The position numbers and the translations under genes are program-made. Below, piece by piece: positions 18,207-27,028 of a stretch of 64,000 nucleotides of DNA (its first letter is position 1; each line of letters opens with the position of its first letter). Origin of the DNA: Pseudomonadota bacterium (lineage in GTDB: Bacteria; Bdellovibrionota; UBA1018; CAIMNF01); assembly GCA_027486675.1 (NCBI GenBank), contig JAIXOQ010000030.1, positions 27,225 through 91,224 on the forward strand, written 5' to 3'. The notes under the pieces were generated by a model. It was given only the letters and a program-made list of their open reading frames with translations, was not told where the DNA came from and did not search any database.

Positions 18207-19117
18207 CTGACCCCTGAGCCGTCTGAAAAGTTGGTCAGCCTAGTGTTGTGGTAGTGGGTGTAGATGGACAGATGGTCGATTAATCCAAAGACGTTTTTTG
18301 TCGTGCACCAGGTCCTACGGAAGAGCCGATTCATGTTGGCCCGTAACATCGCGCAGGTGTGATTGAGGGCGAATATTGGATCAAACCTTAGCTTTTTAAG
18401 CTCGCCTTGACCGGTGATAGCACCCCGGCCCCCTTTGACCTGGATGTGAGTAGATTTTGGAAAATGCTTGCGCAGTATTCTTGGGTAGTGAGGATTCTCG
18501 TCTGAGGTGAACTCGGCATCAGGAGCAACAAAGAGGCTGATGTCTTGAAAGAGTCTCTTTAGCCCATGCATGCGTTCATCCGGACGGTAGCCATATTTTT
18601 CAAGTGCGATCTTAGAAAGTAACCCCTTCGCAGGCATCTTTGAGACCTGAAAACTTAATATTTTGCGGGTTTTTGGCTCCACAGCAAGCGCCACACTGAG
18701 CGGTTTACACTTAGTGTGTTCGCTGGTCTCAAGGTCATCAAACTGGACTTTCGTCAGCTGCTGCTCCATGAATGGTTCTAGAGTCTTCTGATGTGCTACT
18801 CGAGCTTGCTCAGCGAGGAACCGGAAGCAGCGCACAGCGGTCTTTTTGTCGATCCCAAGGATCTTGGCCGCTCGGCGCTGGGAGACCCCGGAAGCAAACA
18901 TTTTATAGAGCACGGGGTTGATCCTCCGTTTCTTTTGCCCGTACCTGGGATCAAAGGTCGCTTTTGAAAAATAGCCACGACAAAGCCTGCAGAAGTAGCG
19001 CTGGATGTAGCGGCTGTCAGAGGATCTAAAGCAGGAGCCGTTTCGGACCACGGTCTTGATTTTCGGACCTAAGGTGGAGGGCGAGATGCAGCACGGATTC
19101 GGGCAGTTGACTTTCAT
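18203..19117 (-). CDS. IS transposase, IS1-like DDE type with N-terminal zinc ribbon (single ORF)
   Basis: The 304-aa protein starts with an InsA-like zinc ribbon (CPNPC, then YFCRLCRGYFSKATF) and a helix-turn-helix (SQRRAAKILGIDKKTAVRCF). A DDE-like core follows with FDDLET and TSDENPHYPRIL. The region LRANMNRLFRRTWCTTKN aligns with the segment after the third catalytic residue of IS1 InsB, although the expected Glu itself looks replaced by Asn. The family assignment is by eye. IS1 normally makes its transposase by frameshifting between two frames; here it is one frame. The TAG stop lies in the left inverted repeat. Confidence 0.8.
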   Translation of the reverse strand: MKVNCPNPCCISPSTLGPKIKTVVRNGSCFRSSDSRYIQRYFCRLCRGYFSKATFDPRYGQKKRRINPVLYKMFASGVSQRRAAKILGIDKKTAVRCFRFLAEQARVAHQKTLEPFMEQQLTKVQFDDLETSEHTKCKPLSVALAVEPKTRKILSFQVSKMPAKGLLSKIALEKYGYRPDERMHGLKRLFQDISLFVAPDAEFTSDENPHYPRILRKHFPKSTHIQVKGGRGAITGQGELKKLRFDPIFALNHTCAMLRANMNRLFRRTWCTTKNVFGLIDHLSIYTHYHNTRLTNFSDGSGVS

Positions 19118-19216
19118 GCCAAAGGTAATTCAAGGAATGAGCCAGATTGAACGATGATTTGCGTGAGTCGTTATCTGTGGTCATGCGAAATATCAGACGG
19201 CTCAGGGGTCAGTTAG
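18203..19216 (-). mobile_element. Complete insertion sequence with perfect 24-bp terminal inverted repeats
   Basis: A 24-bp sequence at 18203-18226 (starting CTAACTGACCCC) occurs as an exact reverse complement at 19193-19216. The 1014-bp unit holds one transposase gene reading leftwards. No exact target duplication is visible; the adjacent 9-mers (TAAACCCAC left, TAAGCCGCC right) agree in 6 of 9 positions. The intact frame and perfect ends suggest a recent or still functional copy. It sits between the amidase 3' end and the thioesterase gene. Confidence 0.85.
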
Positions 19217-19231
19217 TAAGCCGCCATAAGG

Positions 19232-19744
19232 CTAAAGATGATCGTACAAAGAAAGCGCTAAACGCACTTTTTCAGGAAGCTCAGGCGGATCGATATTCAC
19301 GTGCACCAACTTCAGCACGGTCTCAGGCTGAACATTCCCTCGAGGACCACGAAACATCGCCTTCACAAGGGCAACCGCGAGAGTCCGATTCCCCCGCTCA
19401 AATCGCTGTTCAATATAGAACCACTTATCATCCCAGCCAATCGCCTGAGTCCGGAGGCGAAAACGCTGAAAAGGCTTAATGCTGTAGCGATAGCGAATAT
19501 TCACGCCACCTACAAGCGGTGCCCAGCGATGTTTCAGCGCAACGCTCGATAACCCAGTGCGCAGCATCAGATCCACCCGACCAAGGTCCATCAAGCTTAA
19601 AAATCTGCCATTGTTGACATGCACATTCAAATCAAGGTCACTCGGAAGGGCACGCAGGTGTAAAACAGATTCCGCCAGTGGGTGCAGCTTCTTTCGGAAA
19701 AAGCTATGAACAATAGTCAGCAAAAGTCTGAAGTAGAGATTCAC
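19232..19744 (-). CDS. Acyl-CoA thioesterase-like hotdog protein (THEM6/4HBT type)
   Basis: The 170-aa protein opens with a hydrophobic helix (LYFRLLLTIVHSF) that may anchor it in the membrane. The hotdog-fold core has the motif DLDLNVHVNNGRFLSLMDLGR, typical of THEM6-like and YbgC-like thioesterases, where the Asp is the presumed catalytic residue. The substrate is unknown. The start overlaps the holA stop by 4 bases, so it is coupled to holA. Confidence 0.78.
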   Translation of the reverse strand: MNLYFRLLLTIVHSFFRKKLHPLAESVLHLRALPSDLDLNVHVNNGRFLSLMDLGRVDLMLRTGLSSVALKHRWAPLVGGVNIRYRYSIKPFQRFRLRTQAIGWDDKWFYIEQRFERGNRTLAVALVKAMFRGPRGNVQPETVLKLVHVNIDPPELPEKVRLALSLYDHL

Positions 19745-20739
19745 CCCTTCTCCTCCGCTTCGATCAACAATGCAATTTCATCTAAAGCACCGATGATTAA
19801 TCTTCTGGAGGACTTAAAGGCTAAGTCAACTCGAAATAAAATAGCCCCTAGAGCATCCAGGTCAGCCACATTCCAATGCTTCATCCAACCGGAGAATTTT
19901 CGAGCAATGAAAGGTGAACGCTGACTCGAACCGTCTAACAGATACTTTCTAAATTCGCGTTGATTCCAAGCCAGCAGTCCCAAAAGTGGTAAGAGAAGAT
20001 CGGGCTCCTCAGCAATTTGCGGACAGAGCTCGCGGAACTTTTTAGCTTGCTTAAGAAAAATGCTTTCAATAAAAGCATCCTGAATCTGAAACCGTCCAAC
20101 ACCGGCAATGAGTCCAACTCGCGACTTTGCATCTCCGGACCAATCCTTCAGTTTATCTAACTCTCGGTCCACCACATCTAAAGTCCAGGGATCGAGTGCG
20201 ATCAACATGCCGAGTTCTTCATCTAAAAGTCGAACTCCGCGCTCACGCGCAAGAGTCTCGATTGCTAGCTCACGATCTCGCTCAGCAATTTCAGTACACT
20301 CAATCACTGCGAGTGATGAAAGAATTTTCTTGGACGTTTTTTTTCTTCCATCAAAGGACTTCGACCAAAAGATGACAACCGAGTCCACCTCATCCTTAGG
20401 TAACTTCACTGCATTTGGCCAAGGCGTATCCTCAAGAACGCCTTTTAACTGATCCGCACCCGTTACGAGCACAGCCCGTCTTCCGCCAAACAGCGACATG
20501 CCTTGCGCCATTTCTAATGCCTCAATCGCAGTGGATTCCTGGGCTTCCACGCGCTCTAGATTTGGATCTGTCTTAAAACCCTCTCCTAGATGGGCCCTAA
20601 GAATGAGATCAACGCAATCGCGTGCAATTTTACGTTCAGGACCATAGATCCAGTACCCGGAACGCAGGGCGCCTGCCTTTATTTCTTGAAGAATGAGCTT
20701 TGAGTCAATTTTCGGCACGATTTCCTTAAAGTTTCGCAT
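19741..20739 (-). CDS. holA: DNA polymerase III delta subunit HolA
   Basis: HolA opens the beta clamp inside the clamp-loader complex. The N-terminal ATPase-like fold starts at SGYWIYGPERKIARDCVDLIL and continues with the beta-clamp-binding-type region QGMSLFGGRRAVLVTGAD. The middle has VDSVVIFWSKSFDGRKKTSKKIL and the C-terminal collar has LLPLLGLLAWNQREFRKYLL. I prefer the ATG at 20739 (332 aa, with GAAGG just upstream) over the 20805 start, which would run into nrdR. The two starts are then divergent and 25 bases apart. Confidence 0.88.
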   Translation of the reverse strand: MRNFKEIVPKIDSKLILQEIKAGALRSGYWIYGPERKIARDCVDLILRAHLGEGFKTDPNLERVEAQESTAIEALEMAQGMSLFGGRRAVLVTGADQLKGVLEDTPWPNAVKLPKDEVDSVVIFWSKSFDGRKKTSKKILSSLAVIECTEIAERDRELAIETLARERGVRLLDEELGMLIALDPWTLDVVDRELDKLKDWSGDAKSRVGLIAGVGRFQIQDAFIESIFLKQAKKFRELCPQIAEEPDLLLPLLGLLAWNQREFRKYLLDGSSQRSPFIARKFSGWMKHWNVADLDALGAILFRVDLAFKSSRRLIIGALDEIALLIEAEEKG

Positions 20740-20764
20740 GCCTTCGGCTAACCTGACCACTCCA

Positions 20765-21289
20765 GTGAAGTGCCCATTTTGCTCAACACCCGAAACCAAA
20801 GTCATCGACTCCCGTCTGAATCAGACCGGGGACTTGACCCGCCGTCGCCGGGAGTGTCTCACCTGCCAGGGACGATTCACCACTTACGAGCGGATCGAAG
20901 AGATCATGCCGCTTGTGATTAAGAAAGACGGCCGCCGTGAGCCCTTCAACCGGGAAAAAATTCTAGGCGGTGTAGAGAAGGCGTGCCAAAAGCGCCCCAT
21001 CACCGTCCAGCAAATCGAAGCATTGGTTCTTGGGATCGAACGCAGCATTCAGGCTTATGCGCTCAAAGAGGTCCCTTCAAAAAATATTGGCAAGATGATT
21101 ATGGTTGCCCTCCACAACTTAGACAAAGTCGCATACGTGCGTTTTGCCTCGGTTTATCGGGAGTTCAAAGACGTCGAAGAATTCGTCGCAGACCTCCAGG
21201 ATCAAACTCCTGCTCTCTTAGAACTCAGCAATAAAGAAAATCTTACATTTCCATTCGCATCCGAAGACTCAGGAGGAGGCTCAAAGTGA
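20765..21289 (+). CDS. nrdR: Transcriptional repressor NrdR
   Basis: NrdR represses ribonucleotide reductase genes when dATP is high. Starting from the GTG at 20765 gives the classical N-terminus MKCPFC (174 aa). The zinc ribbon is formed by CPFC and CLTC, with the conserved RRRRECLTCQGRFTTYER. The ATP-cone domain starts at VIKKDGRREPFNREKI. The upstream start at 20693 would add residues not found in the family and overlap holA. Its stop overlaps the nusB start, so nrdR-nusB form an operon, a common pairing. Confidence 0.95.
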   Translation: MKCPFCSTPETKVIDSRLNQTGDLTRRRRECLTCQGRFTTYERIEEIMPLVIKKDGRREPFNREKILGGVEKACQKRPITVQQIEALVLGIERSIQAYALKEVPSKNIGKMIMVALHNLDKVAYVRFASVYREFKDVEEFVADLQDQTPALLELSNKENLTFPFASEDSGGGSK

Positions 21290-21744
21290 CGCCCCGAAGA
21301 ATCGCCCGCCAGACCGCGTTTCAATTTATTTACCGTTTTGATTCTTGGGATGCCGGCGCCCCCGCCCCCGACGAGCTGCGGCATGAGTTGATGCTTCATT
21401 TTCAGCACTTTAATACCCCCGAAGATGTCCGTGACTTCACATTACGTTTAGTCCAAGGCACGCTGCAAAACTTGCCTGCTGTTGATGACTTGGCGAAACG
21501 TGCGCTTGAGAACTGGCGCCTGGAACGCCTCGGTGCCGTAGAGAAGGCCCTATTGCGTATGGGCATTGCGGAACTGGTCTATTTTAAGGATGTCCCGTCC
21601 AGCGTGACTCTCGATGAGATCATTGAGCTTGCTAAACACTTTGGAACGGAAGATGCCGGCAGTTTTTTGAACGGAGTTTTAGAACCCGTCAGCAAGTGGC
21701 CGGAGACCACCACTGGTAAAGTGGCGTCTGATCCGAAAGAATAG
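21286..21744 (+). CDS. nusB: Transcription antitermination factor NusB
   Basis: NusB binds boxA RNA with NusE (S10) and promotes rRNA antitermination. The 152-aa protein is all-helical, with TPRRIARQTAFQFIYRFD at the start and the family segment RLGAVEKALLRMGIAELVYFKDVPSSVTLDEIIELAKHFGTEDAGSFLNGVL. It starts with GTG at 21286, overlapping the nrdR stop, and an AGGAGGAGG Shine-Dalgarno lies at 21271-21279. Confidence 0.95.
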   Translation: MTPRRIARQTAFQFIYRFDSWDAGAPAPDELRHELMLHFQHFNTPEDVRDFTLRLVQGTLQNLPAVDDLAKRALENWRLERLGAVEKALLRMGIAELVYFKDVPSSVTLDEIIELAKHFGTEDAGSFLNGVLEPVSKWPETTTGKVASDPKE

Positions 21745-21754
21745 TGGTTAGGGG

Positions 21755-22195
21755 ATGGGACTTGTTCATTCGAAACTAACTCCCGAAACTGCGATTCAAG
21801 GTGACGCCTTAGTCGCATTTGCGGTGGCGATGTTTCAAAATGAGCGCCCACTCCAAGGACCCATCGGGGAACTCGATTGGTGGTTGTCTCAAACATTCTC
21901 CCGCGCAGTTCGCTCAGGCGTCTTGCAGGGAAAGTCTGGTGAGAGAAGTTACGTGCCTGTTCGTCACGGCGACAAGGCACTCCACTTTCTAGTTCTTGGC
22001 CAAGGTTTTCGATCCGAGACAGGACGTCACGTCGAAAACTCGAAGCAGTTTGTTGCGGAAGTTGTGCGATTTAGAAAACAATTTGGTTTTCAAAAAATCG
22101 GACTCTTTCAAGCAGACGGTGTGGAACCAAAAGCGATAGAAACGAGCGTTGATGCCACCATGGAGGGTGAATTCGACATATGGTTACTGACTTAA
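21755..22195 (+). CDS. Stand-alone M17 leucyl-aminopeptidase N-terminal-like domain protein
   Basis: The 146-aa protein resembles the N-terminal macro-like domain of M17 aminopeptidases, without any catalytic domain: PLQGPIGELDWWLSQTFSRAVRSG, followed by GERSYVPVR and LHFLVLGQG. Such orphan domains occur in myxobacteria and Bdellovibrio-like bacteria; the role is unknown. It starts 10 bases after nusB and overlaps the next gene by 16 bases, so it belongs to the same transcript. Confidence 0.65.
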   Translation: MGLVHSKLTPETAIQGDALVAFAVAMFQNERPLQGPIGELDWWLSQTFSRAVRSGVLQGKSGERSYVPVRHGDKALHFLVLGQGFRSETGRHVENSKQFVAEVVRFRKQFGFQKIGLFQADGVEPKAIETSVDATMEGEFDIWLLT

Positions 22196-22494
22196 AAAAA
22201 TTGGCCCGAGAACTTTTCACTTGGACGGCCTTAGAACGCAACAGAGTCCCTTTACGTAAGGCTGACCCCTTATCGATTGAGATCTTTCAATCGCTTGAGC
22301 CTGAGCTGGCGCACGCACTCTCTGCCCCCAAGCTGACTGCCACACATACCCCGGAAGGCAACCTCCGTCACCGCCCCAAACTGACGCGACGGAGTTATCA
22401 AGATGAAGAGCTCGTGAATCGACTGATCTCTATGCGTACCAAACGTCCCTTGTCAGGACGAGTGCTGCGCCCCAAAGGATCTGCCGACCTATGA
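22180..22494 (+). CDS. Small protein of unknown function in the PrkA operon (104 aa)
   Basis: The 104-residue protein is basic in its C-terminal half (RHRPKLTRRSYQDEELVNRL, RTKRPLSGRVLRPKG). No signal peptide or known motif is seen. It overlaps its upstream neighbour by 16 bases, and its TGA overlaps the next ATG (ATGA at 22491), so it is translated as part of the run that leads to the PrkA-like kinase. Confidence 0.6.
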   Translation: MVTDLKKLARELFTWTALERNRVPLRKADPLSIEIFQSLEPELAHALSAPKLTATHTPEGNLRHRPKLTRRSYQDEELVNRLISMRTKRPLSGRVLRPKGSADL

Positions 22495-22907
22495 TCTGGG
22501 GAGAGTTCCTGCTCTCGCTGGATGATCTTCACAAGCGACTCTTCCATAAGTTTCGTGACTTTCCCAAGGATTTACCTGCCCTTCCTCCTCGAATTTTTAA
22601 GTATCCGTCTATCTTGACGACAGAAGAGAGTTACTCATACCAGCCTGACATGTCCGATCCCCAAATTTTTCTCCATCCTGTGACTCGATTCTTGCTTGAA
22701 GGGCCTATCAGCCCAAATCAAGCCATTCACTCGAACAAACGTTTTTTAGACGACGTCTTTCATCTGGAGCAGGAAGCTTTGCACCAGATTTGCGCTACAA
22801 TGAGGATGAGCCCCGATGAAATGGAGATCAGGTCTTCCTGGCTTCAAACCGAGTGGGAAAGACTGATCAAGGAGACTGTGCCTCATGAGAGTGGAAGACT
22901 GGGTTGA
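22491..22907 (+). CDS. Small protein of unknown function upstream of PrkA-like kinase (138 aa)
   Basis: The 138-residue soluble protein has aromatic and proline-rich N-terminal segments (HKFRDFPKDLPALPPRIFKYPSILTTEE-like) and a helical C-terminal half with several acidic residues. No family is recognised. It overlaps the upstream gene by 4 bases and the PrkA-like gene by 23 bases. This conserved-looking coupling suggests a partner or regulator of the kinase, which is an inference from context only. Confidence 0.6.
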   Translation: MIWGEFLLSLDDLHKRLFHKFRDFPKDLPALPPRIFKYPSILTTEESYSYQPDMSDPQIFLHPVTRFLLEGPISPNQAIHSNKRFLDDVFHLEQEALHQICATMRMSPDEMEIRSSWLQTEWERLIKETVPHESGRLG

Positions 22908-25065
22908 CCCCTACAAAACGCAATTTCAAAAAGAACACAATGTTTTAAGCCTCGATCAGTTTCTCGAGTTGGTTCAGAAGAGTCCAAAAGCCCACGCACG
23001 AGGATCTGCCCGCTACACGGTCGACATGCTCGATCACTTTGGCAAAGAAGAGGTTCTCCTTCCCGAGGGACCGACCGTTCGTTACAAAATCTTTTCAGGT
23101 CACGTCGTCGGTCACGAAAACATTCAAAATGAGATCTACAGAACTTTGCAGTCCTATGCCCGCATGGGTCAAAATCACCGCCTGATTCTACTGCACGGCC
23201 CAAATGGATCGGCTAAATCCACACTGACACAAAGCCTCATGCAAGGCCTTGAACGCTACAGCAGGGCGCCCGAAGGTGCGATCTTCACATTCAGCTGGGT
23301 TTTCCCTGCTGAACGCCTCGTGCGCTCAGGCCTAGGAATCGCGGGGAATGATCCGATCAAGGTTAGAAAAACCTCAAGCTACGCATTCCTCAGTGACGAC
23401 GAACTCGCCTGTGTGATCCCTTGTGAAACCAGGGACACCCCACTCCTCCTTCTTCCAATCGCACTCCGTGAAAAGGTTCTAGGAGATGAGTTCCATAACC
23501 TCCCCGAACGTTATAAATTGGGCGGCCCTTCACCTAGAGATCAGCGCATCTTTGAAGCGCTTTTACAAAGCGCACAAGGCGATCTTGGAGAAGTCTTTCG
23601 CCACATCCGTGTGGAAAGACTCTATCTTTCTCGAGCGTACCGCGCAGGTTTGGTGTCGATCGAACCGCAGCTTCATGTGGACGCAAATTACCAACAGCTC
23701 ACGATGAATCGCTCCCTGTCCTCGCTTCCCTCCTCTCTGCAAGGTCTGAACCTTTTTTCCTTAAGCGGAGACTTAGTCGACGGGAATCGTGGGTTGATTG
23801 ATTATGCTGACCTCTTAAAGCGCCCGCTCGATTCGTTTAAATACCTCCTCACGGTCTGTGAAACCGGGACAGTCAGCATCGGCAACGCTATTCTTCCTTT
23901 AGACTCGGTGCTGATCGGATCCTCTAATGAACTCCAGCTCGATAGTTTTAAAGAGTATCCAGACTTTGGAAGCTTTAAAGGTAGGCTCGAGCTCATTCGT
24001 GTTCCTTACCTCCTACGCGTGGACGAGGAACAATCCATCTACAAACCTCTGCTCGAGCAGATCGCGGGCCCTAAGCCCGTCACGCCCCACGCTGCCTGGG
24101 CCATTGCATTTTGGGCCGTCCTTTCACGTTTAAAGAAACCAAATCGAGAGACTTACCCTACAGAGATTAGATACCTGATCGACCGCATTAAACCCCTCGA
24201 CAAACTCCGTATGCACAACACAGGCGACCTTCCAGAACACTGGTCCCCTGAAGAACGACTCCTTTTAAAGCCATATTTACGTCAAATCCTGCTGGAGTAC
24301 CGGAGCGTGCCTTACTATGAGGGTCGAAATGGTGCTTCCGCACGGGAGCTTAAGGGGATATTGATGGATGCCGCGCAAAGCCGCGATTATCCGACTCTAT
24401 CGCCGATTTCAATCATTCAAGAGCTGAAGAGGTTCGTCTCTCGAACCTCTGAATATGAGTTTCTCAGGCAAGATCCGCTCGATGGTTACCATGACCCGGT
24501 TGGATTTATTGATCTCCTCACTGAAAGTTACACCGAGGTTCTAGATCATGAAGTGCGTGAAGCGCTTGGCTTGTACGATGTGTTGCAGTGGTCAGAATTC
24601 ATCAAAAAGTACATCCTTCAGGTTTCAAGTTTACTCAAACAAGAAAAGATCAAAAATCCCCACACTGGAAAAATGGAGGACCCAGACCTCTCTTTGACTA
24701 AAGAATTTGAAAGCATCGTTCAAGCCCCAACGGGCGAAGAGGCTCTGCTTGCCTACCGCAGGAATCTCATCTCTCAAATCGGAGCTTGGGTCTTAGATCA
24801 TCCAAAGACACCTGTGGATTATTTTAAGATCTTCCCAGAACTGAAACAGCGTTTAGAGAAACACTACTTTGAGAGTCAGAAGTCGGTCCTCTTACGCATG
24901 AGTAACGCACTTCAAACTTATGGTACTGACAGCGAAGAGAAAAATAGCGAAGGCAACCAGCTCGCCGTAAAAACAATCAAAAACATGCAAGAGAGTTACG
25001 GCTACAGTGAGGCCGGTGCGAAGGAAGTGATCACCTTCTTACTAAGACGCCGTTACGCAAAATGA
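22885..25065 (+). CDS. PrkA-family serine protein kinase (AAA+ type)
   Basis: The 726-aa protein has the PrkA AAA domain: YKIFSGHVVGHENIQNEIYRTLQSYARMGQ, Walker A GPNGSAKST (about 109-117), then FSWVFPAE, and the sensor regions CETGTVSIGNAILPLDSVLIGSSNE and FKGRLELIRVPYLLRVDEEQSIY. The C-terminal PrkA domain follows (GRNGASARELKGIL, SIIQELKRFV). In enterobacteria and bacilli PrkA acts in starvation or sporulation signalling with YeaH and SpoVR or YcgB proteins; here the partners are different small proteins. It ends in ATGA with the pseudouridine synthase start. Confidence 0.9.
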   Translation: MRVEDWVDPYKTQFQKEHNVLSLDQFLELVQKSPKAHARGSARYTVDMLDHFGKEEVLLPEGPTVRYKIFSGHVVGHENIQNEIYRTLQSYARMGQNHRLILLHGPNGSAKSTLTQSLMQGLERYSRAPEGAIFTFSWVFPAERLVRSGLGIAGNDPIKVRKTSSYAFLSDDELACVIPCETRDTPLLLLPIALREKVLGDEFHNLPERYKLGGPSPRDQRIFEALLQSAQGDLGEVFRHIRVERLYLSRAYRAGLVSIEPQLHVDANYQQLTMNRSLSSLPSSLQGLNLFSLSGDLVDGNRGLIDYADLLKRPLDSFKYLLTVCETGTVSIGNAILPLDSVLIGSSNELQLDSFKEYPDFGSFKGRLELIRVPYLLRVDEEQSIYKPLLEQIAGPKPVTPHAAWAIAFWAVLSRLKKPNRETYPTEIRYLIDRIKPLDKLRMHNTGDLPEHWSPEERLLLKPYLRQILLEYRSVPYYEGRNGASARELKGILMDAAQSRDYPTLSPISIIQELKRFVSRTSEYEFLRQDPLDGYHDPVGFIDLLTESYTEVLDHEVREALGLYDVLQWSEFIKKYILQVSSLLKQEKIKNPHTGKMEDPDLSLTKEFESIVQAPTGEEALLAYRRNLISQIGAWVLDHPKTPVDYFKIFPELKQRLEKHYFESQKSVLLRMSNALQTYGTDSEEKNSEGNQLAVKTIKNMQESYGYSEAGAKEVITFLLRRRYAK

Positions 25066-26195
25066 ACGACAAGCAAAGTGCGTTCTATGGGGAAACCTAC
25101 GTGGTCACACACGTCGTCAAGCACCACCAATCGGGCGTGCGGCTGGATCAGTTTTTAAAAGAACGCTACAACCGAAGATCGCGTGAGGCTTTAAAGAGAG
25201 CCATCGATTCGGGCGCGATTCAAGTCGTGCGTCCGAACGATTCCGCTCATCATCCTCAAGGGAAATCCAAAGCGAGTCAGAAACTCCTCCACGGCGACCA
25301 GGTGCTCGTCACCTCGAGGCGAAAAACTGAACCCGAGGTGAACTTAAACTACAGTATTGTTTTTGAGGACGATTTTATGGTGGTGATCAACAAACCACCG
25401 AAGCTGCCTGTGCATCCGGCAGGAAGATTTTTTTTTAATACACTCTTAGTCCATTTGCAAACAAACGGATTTGAATTGGCGTTCAACTCAGAGCGCACTT
25501 TCTATCCCGTGCATCGGCTGGATAAAGAAACCAGCGGGATTATTATCTTTGCGAAAACCAAAGAGGCTGCAACCCTACTCACCAATCAATTTAAGTTTAG
25601 GACCACAGAGAAACAGTATCTTGCAATCGTTCATGGGGAACCTAAAGATGACCGATTTTCGGTGAGTAAAAGTCTAGGAAAGAATCCAAGATCTAGGATT
25701 GGGCTTAAGATGTACCCGATGCCCACTTCAGAAGGCGGGCAAGAAGCACACACTGACTTTCAGGTTTTAGACCGTAGAAACGGCTTCGCAAAGCTTGCAT
25801 GCTTTCCCCGCACCGGGAGACAGCATCAAATACGGGCTCATGCTGATCTTGCAGGATTTCCATTGGTCGGTGATAAGATTTACGGACTCAGTGATAATGA
25901 CGTTCTCATTTTGCTCGGGGATGAGCCTGACGAAGAAATAGCGGACTCAGATTCCGATGCCTCCCTTTTTGATGCGGATGATAATCTGATTGAAGAACCC
26001 GGGAAGATTTTAGAACCCACAGCTCAAAAGACGCTGGAAAGCATCGAAGCGAGTTTGCCTTTGCCGCGCCATGCACTGCATGCTGCTGGGATCAAGATCG
26101 AGCATCCAAAGACGAAAATCCTCATGACGTTTGAAGCGCCGTTGCCGGAAGACTTAAGTGATTTTTATGAAGGGCTTCTTCGGGCGAGTAAATGA
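25062..26195 (+). CDS. RluA-family RNA pseudouridine synthase with S4 domain
   Basis: The N-terminal S4 RNA-binding domain is visible (GVRLDQFLKERYNRRSREALKRAIDSGAIQV), followed by the catalytic domain with NKPPKLPVHPAGRF and the active-site motif HRLDKETSGIIIFAKT (catalytic Asp), then ACFPRTGRQHQIRAHADLAGFPLVGDKIYG. An acidic insert (EEIADSDSDASLFDADDN) near residue 290 is unusual. The target uridines are unknown. The start overlaps the PrkA stop (ATGA) and the 3' end overlaps the convergent HAD gene by 31 bases. Confidence 0.92.
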   Translation: MNDKQSAFYGETYVVTHVVKHHQSGVRLDQFLKERYNRRSREALKRAIDSGAIQVVRPNDSAHHPQGKSKASQKLLHGDQVLVTSRRKTEPEVNLNYSIVFEDDFMVVINKPPKLPVHPAGRFFFNTLLVHLQTNGFELAFNSERTFYPVHRLDKETSGIIIFAKTKEAATLLTNQFKFRTTEKQYLAIVHGEPKDDRFSVSKSLGKNPRSRIGLKMYPMPTSEGGQEAHTDFQVLDRRNGFAKLACFPRTGRQHQIRAHADLAGFPLVGDKIYGLSDNDVLILLGDEPDEEIADSDSDASLFDADDNLIEEPGKILEPTAQKTLESIEASLPLPRHALHAAGIKIEHPKTKILMTFEAPLPEDLSDFYEGLLRASK

Positions 26196-27028
26196 GTGAC
26201 AGCTTCAGAGAATCCTTCACCCGACTCTGCATGAGTGATCGCGCTCGGGAGCTTTTTGAGCCGGTGCAGAGATCGTTTGAGATTCGCGACACCGATCGAC
26301 TTCTCGGTTGCAGCAAAAAGCGGCTCATCGTTTGGAGAATCTCCTAAGAATACGATCTCGTTCATTTTCAAATCTATGTCGCAATGCACTTTGAGTTCGG
26401 CCATGGCACGTTTCATTCCATCACTTTTTGAGTATTGACCAAACCAAGCATTCACGTGAATCGAAGAAACCTTGGCGACTGCGCCATGCACTTCACAGAG
26501 ACTGACCAGAGAATCGATCTTTTCTTCACTCCAGGGAGCGACATCTTCTGAGGTATCAATAGCGAGATCATACCAACGGAAGTCCTGATCACTCGCTAAG
26601 GTTGCTTCCGAGAAAGACTGAAAGACTTTTTGCCTCAGAGTTAAAAGCTTTGCGCGTGCCTCTTCAGAAGCCTGCGGTTCTAAGGTGTGAATGGTCTTTA
26701 ACTTCCCATCGACCATCATCATAGTGAAGGCGCCATTTTCCCCGACCACCGCATGCACCGGCCAAAAACGCGCGATATGATCACACCACCCTGCAGGACG
26801 ACCCGTCACCGGAACTAAAATGAATCCTGCCTCAAAGAGTTTCCAGAGTGAGGCGAAAGCTTCGGATGTGATTTTCCCGTGGGTCGAAAACGTATCGTCG
26901 ATATCAAAGAAAATGGCGCGGATAGGTGCCCACCAGGAATCCGGCAACTCTGAAATCAGAGGAAGTTTAGTGGAAATAGGTAAACCCACCTGAGAGTGAG
27001 GTTTCTTGACCCCTAAGATTGATCCCAA
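26165..27028 (-). CDS. HAD superfamily (IIB) hydrolase
   Basis: This is probably a phosphatase of the Cof/mannosyl-3-phosphoglycerate phosphatase kind. It has the nucleophile motif FFDIDDTFSTHGK (about 40-52), motif II VTGRP with cap domain residues (VVGENGAFT), and the Mg-binding motif FLGDSPNDEPLF near residue 225, followed by SIGVANL. The substrate cannot be deduced. From ATG 27028 the gene overlaps the upstream gene by 62 bases; GTG 26989 is an alternative start that shortens this overlap. Confidence 0.85.
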   Translation of the reverse strand: MGSILGVKKPHSQVGLPISTKLPLISELPDSWWAPIRAIFFDIDDTFSTHGKITSEAFASLWKLFEAGFILVPVTGRPAGWCDHIARFWPVHAVVGENGAFTMMMVDGKLKTIHTLEPQASEEARAKLLTLRQKVFQSFSEATLASDQDFRWYDLAIDTSEDVAPWSEEKIDSLVSLCEVHGAVAKVSSIHVNAWFGQYSKSDGMKRAMAELKVHCDIDLKMNEIVFLGDSPNDEPLFAATEKSIGVANLKRSLHRLKKLPSAITHAESGEGFSEAVTHLLARRSPS

